Shown: positions 8,511-14,339, counted from the stretch's first letter. The stretch is 19,589 nt of DNA from Gp13-AA77 sp036521995 (GCA_036521995.1 DATDGR010000142.1:1-19589); one strand, 5' to 3'. Translations and numbers: made by a program. Notes: generated by a model not told the origin, from the letters alone.

Positions 8511-8965
8511 GCCTTGCTCCCACCAAGACCCTCATGTAAACCTGCGTCCGAGGCACGGTCCCGGCTCTGGCCTGGCGTCTCACCGCCCGTTGCCGAAGAA
8601 TATACCGCCTCGGGATCAAAGGCTCGTGGCTCGCTCATTACCCACTGGCCATGGTCCAGCCGGCGGAAGAAACAGCTCTGGTAACCCTCGTGGCAAACGC
8701 CGGGCCCGAGTGCCTCCACCTTCAGCAGGACCGCGTCGCGGTCACAGTCGGTGGAGATCTCCTTCACCAGCAGGCGGTGGCCGGACGTCTCTCCCTTCAT
8801 CCAAAGCCGGCCGCGGGAGCGGCTATAGAAAGTGGCATAGCCAGTCTCCACGGTCTGCCGGAAGGCATCTTCGTTCATGAAACCCACCATCAGGACGCGG
8901 CCGCTCGAGTGGTCTTGAATCACGGCTGCCACGAGGCCGTCAAGTTTGCTGAAATCAAGATTCAT
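8507..8965 (-). CDS. hisI: Phosphoribosyl-AMP cyclohydrolase HisI
   Basis: HisI opens the adenine ring of PR-AMP to give ProFAR. The 152-residue product has the Mg site DCDRD (Asp73, Asp75, Asp77) and zinc-ligand cysteines Cys74, Cys91 (GVCHEG) and Cys98 (SCFFRR), with SRGRLWMKGETSGH before them. The core domain ends near residue 115. The remaining ~40 residues are Gly/Ser-rich with no resemblance to HisE, so this is not a HisIE fusion. The ATG at 8965 (MNLDFSKLDG) with GGGGAAGAG directly upstream is preferred over the GTG at 8977. It is the first structural gene after the attenuator terminator, about 18 bases downstream of the U-tract. Confidence 0.94.
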   Translation of the reverse strand: MNLDFSKLDGLVAAVIQDHSSGRVLMVGFMNEDAFRQTVETGYATFYSRSRGRLWMKGETSGHRLLVKEISTDCDRDAVLLKVEALGPGVCHEGYQSCFFRRLDHGQWVMSEPRAFDPEAVYSSATGGETPGQSRDRASDAGLHEGLGGSKA

Positions 8966-8982
8966 TCTCTTCCCCACACACG

Positions 8983-9009
8983 AAAAAGCCCGCCATCACT
9001 TGGGCGGGC
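8983..9009 (-). terminator. his operon attenuator: intrinsic terminator
   Basis: On the minus strand a perfect 7-bp stem GCCCGCC (9009-9003) / GGCGGGC (8994-8988), with an 8-nt loop, is followed at once by five T residues (8987-8983). This is a textbook intrinsic terminator lying between the His-rich leader ORF and hisI. Its 5' arm overlaps GGCCCG (9010-9005), which can instead pair with CGGGCC (9056-9051) inside the end of the leader ORF. The terminator and antiterminator are therefore mutually exclusive. Confidence 0.88.
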
Positions 9010-9056
9010 CTCATCAACTCTTGCTTTGGTTCAGATTCCGGTCAGCACTCGGCCCG
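9005..9056 (-). promoter_or_regulatory. Antiterminator pairing of his attenuator
   Basis: CGGGCC at 9056-9051 (codons 25-26 of the leader ORF) is the exact complement of GGCCCG at 9010-9005, which overlaps the 5' arm of the terminator. A ribosome that reaches the leader stop codon at 9042 would cover 9056-9051 and leave the terminator free. A ribosome stalled at the earlier His codons would leave 9056-9051 exposed to form the antiterminator. The pairing is seen directly; the regulatory logic is inferred from known amino-acid operon attenuators. Confidence 0.7.
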
Positions 9057-9128
9057 TGGTAGCAGATGGTGCCCGTGGCGGGCACAATGGTGGTCATAAT
9101 GATGCCGAGCGATGGAAGCCGATAACAT
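9042..9128 (-). CDS. hisL: His operon leader peptide HisL (28 aa, seven His)
   Basis: A 28-codon ORF reads MLSASIARHHYDHHCARHGH followed by HLLPRAEC. It contains His at positions 9, 10, 13, 14, 18, 20 and 21. It lies immediately upstream of a terminator and the his operon, the arrangement of his leader peptides that control transcription by ribosome stalling on His codons. The ATG at 9128 has no Shine-Dalgarno and is only 8 nt from a -10-like TATACT, so it may be translated from a leaderless mRNA. No in-frame ATG or GTG is visible just upstream. The ORF also contains a 7-bp hairpin (9085-9069) that could serve as the pause structure. It is too short for most gene finders. Confidence 0.85.
   Translation of the reverse strand: MLSASIARHHYDHHCARHGHHLLPRAEC
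9069..9085 (-). promoter_or_regulatory. Pause-type hairpin inside the his leader
   Basis: GTGCCCG-CCA-CGGGCAC is a perfect 7-bp stem with a 3-nt loop within the His-codon stretch of the leader ORF. In amino-acid attenuators the first hairpin pauses RNA polymerase so that it stays coupled to the leading ribosome. That role is inferred here from its position. Confidence 0.6.
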
Positions 9129-9136
9129 GACAGTTA

Positions 9137-9165
9137 AGTATAACAGAATTGCCCGGAGTCCATCA
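9137..9165 (-). promoter_or_regulatory. Candidate his operon promoter
   Basis: A -10-like TATACT lies at 9142-9137. The -35 region is weak: TGATGG at 9165-9160 with a 17-bp spacer, or TGGACT at 9162-9157 with a short 14-bp spacer. The predicted start, about 7 nt after the -10, coincides with the hisL ATG at 9128. It is the only convincing -10 between the upstream gene's hairpin and hisL. Confidence 0.45.
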
Positions 9166-9214
9166 GATTCGGCCCTTGCTTGCAGGCCAGATGGATCTTA
9201 GGAGCCCAGTCCCG

Positions 9215-9258
9215 CGCTGGTTTGGGGATCGGGCGGAACCCGAACCCCGAAGCCAGCG
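9215..9258 (-). terminator. Long imperfect hairpin downstream of the repeat-protein gene
   Basis: On the minus strand, 11 bases after the stop at 9269, CGCTGG (9258-9253) pairs with CCAGCG (9220-9215). Inside it, GGGG and CGGG pair with CCCG and CCCC across a 2x2 internal loop. The structure is strong enough to be a terminator or a transcript-stabilising 3' end, but no T-tract follows. It separates the gene from the his promoter. Confidence 0.4.
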
Positions 9259-9268
9259 AGCGGTTGGA

Positions 9269-9832
9269 TCAGGCGAGCACACTGAGGACGGCGCCCGCCA
9301 CCTTGGAGAGCACGGAACTGGAGGTAGAGGTCGAACTGCTGCTTGAAGTGCTGGAAGTGGACGGTTGGAAACCCTGCTGCAATGAAGCGTAGGCCTGTTG
9401 AGCGGCCGACAGGTTGCCGGACTGGAGATCCTCTCCCAGTGTGCTGAAAAGCTGGGAAATCTCGTTGTCCTGGCTGCCTGAGGCGCCGCCGGCGTGGTGA
9501 TGGTGATGCCCGTGCATGCGGCCGCCAGCCTTTTGGACATCCTGTTGAAGCGTGCCGTAGTCCTGCTGGGCAGCCGACGGGTTTCCGGACTGGAGGTCGC
9601 TCCCCAGAGCGCTGAAAGCCTGCGCCAAGGGGCTGCTGTTGCTGCCCTGCAGCGAACTGGGCAGGTTCTGCGTAAGGGTCGCAAAATCCGTTTGCGCCTG
9701 GGACAGGTTGCCAGAACTCAAGTCCTGGCCGACTAGTTGAAATTCACTCTGAATATTCTGGAAGTTGTTCTGTTGATTTTGCAGGTTGTTGAGCTGGTAA
9801 AAACTGCTCGATGAGATTCCGGCTACCGACAT
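9269..9832 (-). CDS. Ser/Gln-rich three-repeat protein with His run, unknown function
   Basis: I cannot assign a function. The 187-residue product has three ~27-residue repeats at about 31-57, 73-99 and 129-155, sharing F..LG.DL.SGN.S.AQ..Y..LQ; the second and third are nearly identical (DLQSGN.SAAQQ.Y). Between them lies HGHHHHH (107-113), and after them a Ser/Thr tract (158-173) and a hydrophobic C-terminus (SVLSKVAGAVLSVLA). It has no cysteine and no classical signal peptide; the N-terminus MSVAGISSSSFYQLN is Ser-rich and polar. The ATG at 9832 has GAGGTAAGAA directly upstream. A sigma-54 consensus lies ~170 bp upstream. The His run could bind metal, and an extracellular or appendage-related role is possible, but both are speculation. 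Similar small repeat proteins seem familiar from Acidobacteriota. Confidence 0.75.
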   Translation of the reverse strand: MSVAGISSSSFYQLNNLQNQQNNFQNIQSEFQLVGQDLSSGNLSQAQTDFATLTQNLPSSLQGSNSSPLAQAFSALGSDLQSGNPSAAQQDYGTLQQDVQKAGGRMHGHHHHHAGGASGSQDNEISQLFSTLGEDLQSGNLSAAQQAYASLQQGFQPSTSSTSSSSSTSTSSSVLSKVAGAVLSVLA

Positions 9833-9898
9833 TTCTTACCTCACTGTGATTCGAGCCGAACGCGCCAGATTGATCCGACAGTTCCCGCGGTTGGACGC

Positions 9899-9936
9899 GG
9901 TCCGGCCCATTCCTCTTGAGATCGGGCTTCCGGACC
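9899..9936 (-). promoter_or_regulatory. 5' UTR hairpin of the repeat-protein gene
   Basis: GGTCCGG (9899-9905) and CCGGACC (9930-9936) form a perfect 7-bp stem, continued inside by CCC/GGG (9906-9908 with 9924-9926) across a 3-nt bulge. It sits between the sigma-54 site and the start codon at 9832, so it would be in the transcript leader. Function unknown. Confidence 0.4.
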
Positions 9937-10004
9937 AGACTTTCCCGCCGTCCTTAAGACTCCTGAGGGGAGGCCGTCCAGTCCTCGCGCCCCTTCGTCA
10001 GAGC

Positions 10005-10019
10005 GCAAGTCGAGTGCCA
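10005..10019 (-). promoter_or_regulatory. Sigma-54 (RpoN) -24/-12 promoter
   Basis: The minus strand reads TGGCAC-TCGAC-TTGC: TGGCAC at 10019-10014, 5 nt, TTGC at 10008-10005. This is an exact match to the -24 TGGCAC and -12 TTGC blocks with the required spacing. It is in an intergenic region and oriented toward the gene starting at 9832, with a predicted start near 9994 and a ~160-nt leader. Transcription would need an AAA+ enhancer-binding activator. Confidence 0.6.
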
Positions 10020-10192
10020 TCTAGTCGCGGCCGAAACAAACGCTTACCCCATTGGTTCTAAGAGAATTGCAGTCTCAGCGGAGAAAGTGCCAGGAGCCCA
10101 TTAGGCAACGAAGTCCCACCCGGCGGATCGGACCCGGCATGATTTGCCCTGCTTTCAGTTGCGATGAACTGCTGAGGACCGCGTACTCCAGA

Positions 10193-12112
10193 TCATTTTC
10201 CGGGCTCTGTCCGTCGGACGGCCTCCGCCGCGGTTGAATCGCCCGCCGCCTCCAGAGCGTGAGCCTCGGCGTCGTAGGCAGCGCGAAAACTCGGGTCGAT
10301 CAGGGTCGCCGCGTGGAATTGGGCGGCGGCCTCGCCATAGCGGCCGAGCTTCAGGTAGCAGGTGCCTAGATAAAATAGGGCGCCCAAGTCTTGGGGATTC
10401 GCTTGCACAGCCCGCTCGAAATAGAAAGCAGCCTGTGCGTAATCACCCTCTGGGAAATAGATCACGCCCAGCGCGTCGTAAGCAGGACTGAGCTGGGGCT
10501 GCAGGCGGGCCGCGGTCTGGTAGTGGCTGATGCCTGTTTCCCGGTCGCCCCGATGCTGGGCCGCGCGCCCCAGGCCTAACTCACATTCGTAGTCCAGATA
10601 AAGATTAGGTTGCAGACCCGAATGATTCAGGTGCATGGCGAGCCGGTATTCGCGCTCGGCCCCGTCGTAATCGCCGTAGCGGTATTCGAGCACCAGGCCG
10701 CGCCCGCGGTGGAGTCCGGGGGCGCTCGGCGACTGTTTCAGAGAGTAGTTCAGCAATGTCTCCTCGTCGCGCCAGTTGCCCACGGCCCGGACCGTAACGC
10801 CAGCGGCCAGCAGCAGCACACCGGCCAGTCCCGCGACGGCGAAACGCGCGGCCCGGACACCGCCGGCGCGGGCGGGAAGCTCCACCAACAGGAGGCTGGA
10901 AACGGCCACACACAGGCCGAAACTCGGGAGATACGAGAAGCGATCCGCGAGCAAGGGGACGCTCAGTTGCCGGACGTCGAGGCAGGGCAGGAGCGTCAAG
11001 AACCACCACCAGACGGCGAATCCCAAAAGCGGCCGGCGACGCCGGTAGAGGAAGGCCAGGATCAGCATACCCAAAGCAGCCCAGGGCCATGGCGTCCGCA
11101 GGCTTGGTCCGACTTCGAAGGTCCGGAAGGCGCTCAAATGGGCCGGCCACAGGAACAATCGCAGGTGCTGGCCGAGAAGCCCGGCGGCCGCCTCAATATC
11201 TTGCGGACTGACGCGCCAGAAGTGAGCGGCGTGCGAGAAGTGGCCGAGCGCACGATACCGGACCATCAGGTACAAGGCCACCGGCGCCAGGTAAAGGGCA
11301 AAAGTCAAGATCTGTCGTGGCCGCTTGCTGGGATCGGCGCGGGGATTCCCCCCTTCTCGGGAATCGTACTCCGGGGCAGTGGCTTCGGGCATCGCCGATT
11401 TCCGCCGCGGGAAGAAGAACCAGTACGCAACCAGGACCAGAGGCAGGCTCAAAGCGGATTCCTTGAAGAAAAGCGCCGGAAGATAGGCGGCGACTGCCAG
11501 CGCGTGACGACGCAATTTGATTTCCGATGGCCGCTCGGCGCGCAAAAAGAGAAGAAAGGCGAGGAGGTAGAACAGCCCGGAGCCGAGATCGGGCAGCGCC
11601 GAGATCCAGGCCGCCACCTCGACGTGCAGAGGATGGAGGGCCCACAGCAGAGCCGCCGCCAGGGCCGGGACTTCCGCCCGCACTGCCGCGAGCCTGCCGA
11701 AAAGCTGCACCGCCGTCCGGTAGACAATCCAGACCGTCAAGGCGTAAAGCAGGATACTGAACAGATGGAAGATCGACGGCGCCGCGCCCGCCAGCCGGTA
11801 GAGAATCCAGTAGCAGAAGAACTGCAGGGGCCGGTAGAAGTTCGTCTGCATTCCCCGCCCCTGGAATGACCAGACTGACCCCGCGAAGATGCGGCGCCAA
11901 AGATGCAGGTTCATCACGAAGGGGTTGAGCAGAATCTGTGACTCGTCGTCGTAGACGAACCCGCCGTTCAGCGATCCGGCGTAGACCGCGACCGCGATCG
12001 CCATCAGGGCGGCCGTGGTGGCGTAGGGAAATCGCTCCAGCGCTGCGAAGCCTTCCCACCTCCGATCATTCGTCTTCAAATCCGTGCGGGTGGCGTCGAG
12101 TCTCTGACCCAT
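10193..12112 (-). CDS. TMTC-like membrane glycosyltransferase (GT-C) with C-terminal TPRs
   Basis: This is a polytopic inner-membrane protein of 639 residues with a GT-C fold followed by TPR repeats, like bacterial relatives of eukaryotic TMTC O-mannosyltransferases. After the first membrane helix (about 32-47), the first extracytoplasmic loop has the acidic motif YDDESQILLNP (Asp55, Asp56, Glu57), expected to coordinate the metal or lipid-phosphate donor. It is followed by NFYRPLQFF and HPLHVEVAAWISALPDL, both characteristic of the family. About ten hydrophobic segments lie before residue ~450; residues ~465-630 form about four TPRs facing the periplasm. The ATG at 12112 is preferred over a TTG at 12160, but no clear Shine-Dalgarno is seen. 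Likely role: transfer of a lipid-linked sugar to exported proteins; the acceptor is unknown. The cytoplasmic loop near 11340-11370 contains a palindromic element. Confidence 0.8.
   Translation of the reverse strand: MGQRLDATRTDLKTNDRRWEGFAALERFPYATTAALMAIAVAVYAGSLNGGFVYDDESQILLNPFVMNLHLWRRIFAGSVWSFQGRGMQTNFYRPLQFFCYWILYRLAGAAPSIFHLFSILLYALTVWIVYRTAVQLFGRLAAVRAEVPALAAALLWALHPLHVEVAAWISALPDLGSGLFYLLAFLLFLRAERPSEIKLRRHALAVAAYLPALFFKESALSLPLVLVAYWFFFPRRKSAMPEATAPEYDSREGGNPRADPSKRPRQILTFALYLAPVALYLMVRYRALGHFSHAAHFWRVSPQDIEAAAGLLGQHLRLFLWPAHLSAFRTFEVGPSLRTPWPWAALGMLILAFLYRRRRPLLGFAVWWWFLTLLPCLDVRQLSVPLLADRFSYLPSFGLCVAVSSLLLVELPARAGGVRAARFAVAGLAGVLLLAAGVTVRAVGNWRDEETLLNYSLKQSPSAPGLHRGRGLVLEYRYGDYDGAEREYRLAMHLNHSGLQPNLYLDYECELGLGRAAQHRGDRETGISHYQTAARLQPQLSPAYDALGVIYFPEGDYAQAAFYFERAVQANPQDLGALFYLGTCYLKLGRYGEAAAQFHAATLIDPSFRAAYDAEAHALEAAGDSTAAEAVRRTEPGK
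11344..11365. repeat. Intragenic palindromic element in the GT-C gene
   Basis: GATTCCC (11344-11350) and GGGAATC (11359-11365) form a 7-bp inverted repeat with an 8-nt loop, inside the membrane-protein gene. In frame it encodes DSREGGNP in a hydrophilic loop. The arm and loop pattern resembles dispersed GATTCCCG...CGGGAATC palindromic repeats that some bacteria carry in many copies and that can insert in frame. Confidence 0.45.
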
Positions 12113-12247
12113 GATTTGAATATTGCAAGTAACAAGCAAATAGTAAATAGGCGAAGTCAACGCCGTGGCCTGCTTGAGGTTGCGTTAGAATGGCGTCGCA
12201 AGCTTGAGAGCATTCAGGATTGCGGTCCAGAATTGAGGAGGTGTCCG

Positions 12248-13000
12248 GTGAAACGTACTCTTATGGCTTCGATGGTTGTGGGCAGCCTGGCCTTGGCGAG
12301 CCCGGGCCGGGCCGAGGTCAAGACCGAGATGGTGAGCTACCCGAGTGGAACTGAGACTGTGAACGGATATCTGGCGCTGCCTGATTCGCCGGGCAAGCAT
12401 CCGGCGCTGATCGTGATCCATGAGTGGTGGGGACTGAATGACTGGGTGAAAGAGCAGGCGCAGAAGTTTGCCGGACTCGGCTACGTGGCGCTGGCCGTGG
12501 ACCTTTATCGCGGCCGGAGCGCAGCGGATCCCGGTGAAGCCCACGAATTGGCGCGCGGTCTGCCGCAGGACCGGGCGGTGCGCGATCTCAAAGCGGCCTT
12601 CGCCTACCTCGCCTCGCGGCCCGACGTGGACGCGAACAGGATCGGCGACGTGGGTTGGTGCATGGGCGGCGGCTACTCGCTGCTGCTCGCTGAAAACGAG
12701 CCCAAGCTGGCCGCCTGCGCTGTGAACTACGGCGCCATGCCCACCGACGCCGCCATCATCGCCAAGATTCAGGCTCCCGTGCTCGGCAACTTCGGCGCCC
12801 TCGACCGAGGGATCAAGCCAGAGGACGTGCAGGCGTTTGAGAAGGCGATGCAGGCTGCGGGCAAAAAGATTGACGCCAAGATCTACGACGGCGCCGGCCA
12901 CGCCTTCGAGAACCCCAACAACAAGGACGGCTACCGTCCGGAGGCGGCGGCGGGCGCCTGGACTCGTATGGTGAACTTCTTCGCCGCCAATTTGAAATAG
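12248..13000 (+). CDS. Exported dienelactone hydrolase-like alpha/beta hydrolase
   Basis: This is a 250-residue dienelactone hydrolase family protein with an N-terminal signal peptide (VKRTLMASMVVGSLALASPG, cleavage near RA at 21-22). The catalytic triad Cys138 (GWCMGGG), Asp186 (GALDRG) and His218 (DGAGHAF) is intact. Glu59 in HEWWGLN matches the conserved Glu that contacts the nucleophile in this family. The start is the GTG at 12248, preceded by GAGGAGGTG. A longer reading from 12116 would cross the divergent promoter region. The substrate is unknown; family members hydrolyse lactones and esters. It is divergent from the membrane glycosyltransferase with ~135 bp between starts. Confidence 0.9.
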   Translation: MKRTLMASMVVGSLALASPGRAEVKTEMVSYPSGTETVNGYLALPDSPGKHPALIVIHEWWGLNDWVKEQAQKFAGLGYVALAVDLYRGRSAADPGEAHELARGLPQDRAVRDLKAAFAYLASRPDVDANRIGDVGWCMGGGYSLLLAENEPKLAACAVNYGAMPTDAAIIAKIQAPVLGNFGALDRGIKPEDVQAFEKAMQAAGKKIDAKIYDGAGHAFENPNNKDGYRPEAAAGAWTRMVNFFAANLK

Positions 13001-13037
13001 CAGGTGTCCGGCGAGGAGGGCGAAAGATTCTTCGGAG

Positions 13038-13075
13038 GCGAATATTCCCCTCCTCGGCTGAGGAGGGGAATTCGC
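13038..13075. terminator. Strong perfect hairpin after the hydrolase gene
   Basis: TTCCCCTCCTC (13045-13055) / GAGGAGGGGAA (13060-13070) is a perfect 11-bp stem with a GGCT loop. After a 2-nt bulge (TA) it is extended by GCGAA (13038-13042) / TTCGC (13071-13075). It lies 38 bp after the stop at 13000 and is probably the terminator or 3' processing boundary of the hydrolase mRNA. There is no T-tract on either side. Confidence 0.5.
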
Positions 13076-13119
13076 GCGATAATGGGTTCGTCGGCAAAGT
13101 TAGTGACCAAAGATTCTTC

Positions 13120-13148
13120 TTGACAGCACCGGGTCGGTATAGTATGGT
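13120..13148 (+). promoter_or_regulatory. Sigma-70 promoter of the 13223 gene
   Basis: TTGACA at 13120-13125, a 17-bp spacer and TATGGT at 13143-13148 give a perfect -35 and a reasonable -10 at ideal spacing. The predicted start near 13155 leaves a ~68-nt leader before the ATG at 13223. It lies just after the second copy of an 11-bp direct repeat (AAAGATTCTTC at 13023-13033 and 13109-13119). Confidence 0.65.
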
Positions 13149-13192
13149 TTATAACTCCGGAGGCATAAAAGCTTAGCGCCGCTTCCTGCGGG

Positions 13193-13217
13193 CTCCCGAT
13201 CAGGTTGCGGCCGGGAG
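13193..13217 (+). promoter_or_regulatory. 5' UTR hairpin covering the Shine-Dalgarno
   Basis: CTCCCG (13193-13198) pairs perfectly with CGGGAG (13212-13217), whose GGGAG is the only Shine-Dalgarno candidate for the ATG at 13223. Formation would hide the ribosome binding site, so translation may be restrained or need unfolding. Pairing is seen; regulation is inferred. Confidence 0.45.
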
Positions 13218-13222
13218 TTCCC

Positions 13223-14146
13223 ATGTCTCTGGTCAAGAGTCCGTCGCTCAGCCCCAAAAAAATTGCGGCCAATAGGGCCAACGCCGTTCAGTCACATGGG
13301 CCTTCCACTCCGGAAGGCCGCGAGCGTATGCGGCAGAGCAAGACCCTGCACGGCGCTTCCTGCCGGGAGTCCGGCGAAGCCCTGCGCATCCTGGGTGAAG
13401 ACCCGGAGCAGTTCGCGCGGCTGCTCGAGTCCGTGAAGGCGTCCTGGCAGCCCTCCGACGAGTTCCAGGCTCAACTGGCCGAGCGTCTGGCGCGCGCCTT
13501 ATGGCAATTGGGGCGGACAGATCGCGCTCAGCAAAGCATCGCCGTGGGGCAGGTGCAGGAGGCGGACCGGAAGCTGCGGGGTATGGTGCGCAAGGCCTGC
13601 CAGCGGTATGAGCAGGACCTCGATAACCTCGACCGGTTGGCGGAGGCCCTGGCCGCGGGCGAGGACTTCGTTGCCGGTGAGGACGAATTCGATCTGTTCA
13701 ACGCTATCTTCGGTGAGGAACCTGAGGGAAGAGGCCGGGATATCCTGGTTCTCTTGAACAATCTCATGCAGCCTCCGGAACCTGGCCAGAAAGCCCCGTG
13801 GGACGAAAGCGACCCCCTGCAACTTCCGGACGTACCGGTTGCCACCGGGCCGGACCGAACCGAAGCGCGGGACAAGCTTGCCGCCCTGCTTCAGGAGGAG
13901 ATTGAAGCAGTGAACGCCGCCCGCGACCGCCAGCGCGAAAACACGCTGGAGGAGAACGGCTACTTTCGTGACAGCGCACTGGTGCCGAGCTGGCCCCAGG
14001 CGTCCGACGCGTTGCGGATGGAGGAGTCGAGCGTCCGCCAGATCGCGCGACTCTCGAACTTACTGCTCAAGTTGAAAGGCAAGAATTCGATGGTCGAAGA
14101 GAAAAAAACAAAAAATACATCCCACGATGTTTCTGAAAACAAATAA
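13223..14146 (+). CDS. 'AANRANA-GPSTPEG' family protein of unknown function
   Basis: The 307-residue product has the N-terminal signature KKIAANRANAVQSHGPSTPE (12-31) followed by GR...LHGAS. I recognise this as a widespread, often multicopy, bacterial family (KIAANR.NA..STGP.T.EGK......LKHGL) whose function is not established. The middle is helical and charged, with a segment typical of the family (LAERLARALWQLGRTDRAQQ). A second helical block near the C-terminus (RMEESSVRQIARLSNLLLKL) is followed by a Lys/Asn-rich tail. The ATG at 13223 has GGGAG upstream, partly inside a hairpin, and a sigma-70 promoter ~75 bp upstream. The last ~60 bases are AT-rich, unlike the rest, and include the first copy of a 34-bp repeat. 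It could be DNA- or RNA-binding; I do not assign a function. Confidence 0.8.
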   Translation: MSLVKSPSLSPKKIAANRANAVQSHGPSTPEGRERMRQSKTLHGASCRESGEALRILGEDPEQFARLLESVKASWQPSDEFQAQLAERLARALWQLGRTDRAQQSIAVGQVQEADRKLRGMVRKACQRYEQDLDNLDRLAEALAAGEDFVAGEDEFDLFNAIFGEEPEGRGRDILVLLNNLMQPPEPGQKAPWDESDPLQLPDVPVATGPDRTEARDKLAALLQEEIEAVNAARDRQRENTLEENGYFRDSALVPSWPQASDALRMEESSVRQIARLSNLLLKLKGKNSMVEEKKTKNTSHDVSENK

Positions 14147-14240
14147 CTTAAAAAATCGCCGCGGCACATCCCACGATCTCTATGATAATAGGACACTTAA
14201 CTTCGTTTTGCCACGATCTTATTGAAAACAAAGGCGGTTA
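14117..14240 (+). repeat. Degenerate tandem repeat at the 3' end of the family gene
   Basis: CCACGAT recurs at 14122, 14171 and 14211. Copies 1 (14117-14150) and 2 (14166-14199) share ACATCCCACGAT, then T.TGA.AA, then ACTTA over 34 bp at a 49-bp period. Copy 3 shares CCACGATCTTATTGAAAACA with parts of both. Copy 1 encodes the protein's last residues (TSHDVSENK); copies 2 and 3 lie beyond the stop. AT-rich segments here contrast with the GC-rich surroundings. Confidence 0.6.
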
Positions 14241-14339
14241 GTAAAACTGGCCGAGCGTCGTTGAGCGGCCCCGCGCCCGCGGGCATGGGTGGAGGGTCCC
14301 ATGGGAGGGGGGCGGGGCTCCGAAATATTCCACCGCTGG

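Larger units (their letters stand above)
9833..10192. other. 360-bp intergenic region with sigma-54 site and UTR hairpin
   Basis: No credible gene is seen between the repeat protein and the TPR membrane protein; both are on the minus strand. The stretch holds a sigma-54 promoter match (10005-10019) and a hairpin (9899-9936) in the presumed 5' UTR of the 9832 gene. The ~170 bp upstream of the sigma-54 site could hold activator sites, but no clear inverted repeat was recognised. I do not recognise a known riboswitch. Confidence 0.6.

Noticed and set aside
9269..9832. His-rich protein as part of histidine regulation
   Set aside because: The His run is within a full-length repeat protein with its own promoter and terminator hairpin; proximity to the his operon is probably coincidental.
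9833..10004. Riboswitch in the long leader of the repeat-protein gene
   Set aside because: Hairpins are present, but no recognised cobalamin, c-di-GMP, glycine or other aptamer core was seen.
10610..11869. 419-codon plus-strand open frame inside the membrane protein gene
   Set aside because: Composition is Gln/Arg/Pro-rich antisense; the minus-strand frame has membrane helices and TPRs.
14117..14240. CRISPR array
   Set aside because: Only three degenerate copies with uneven 49/40-bp spacing, the first coding; no cas genes.
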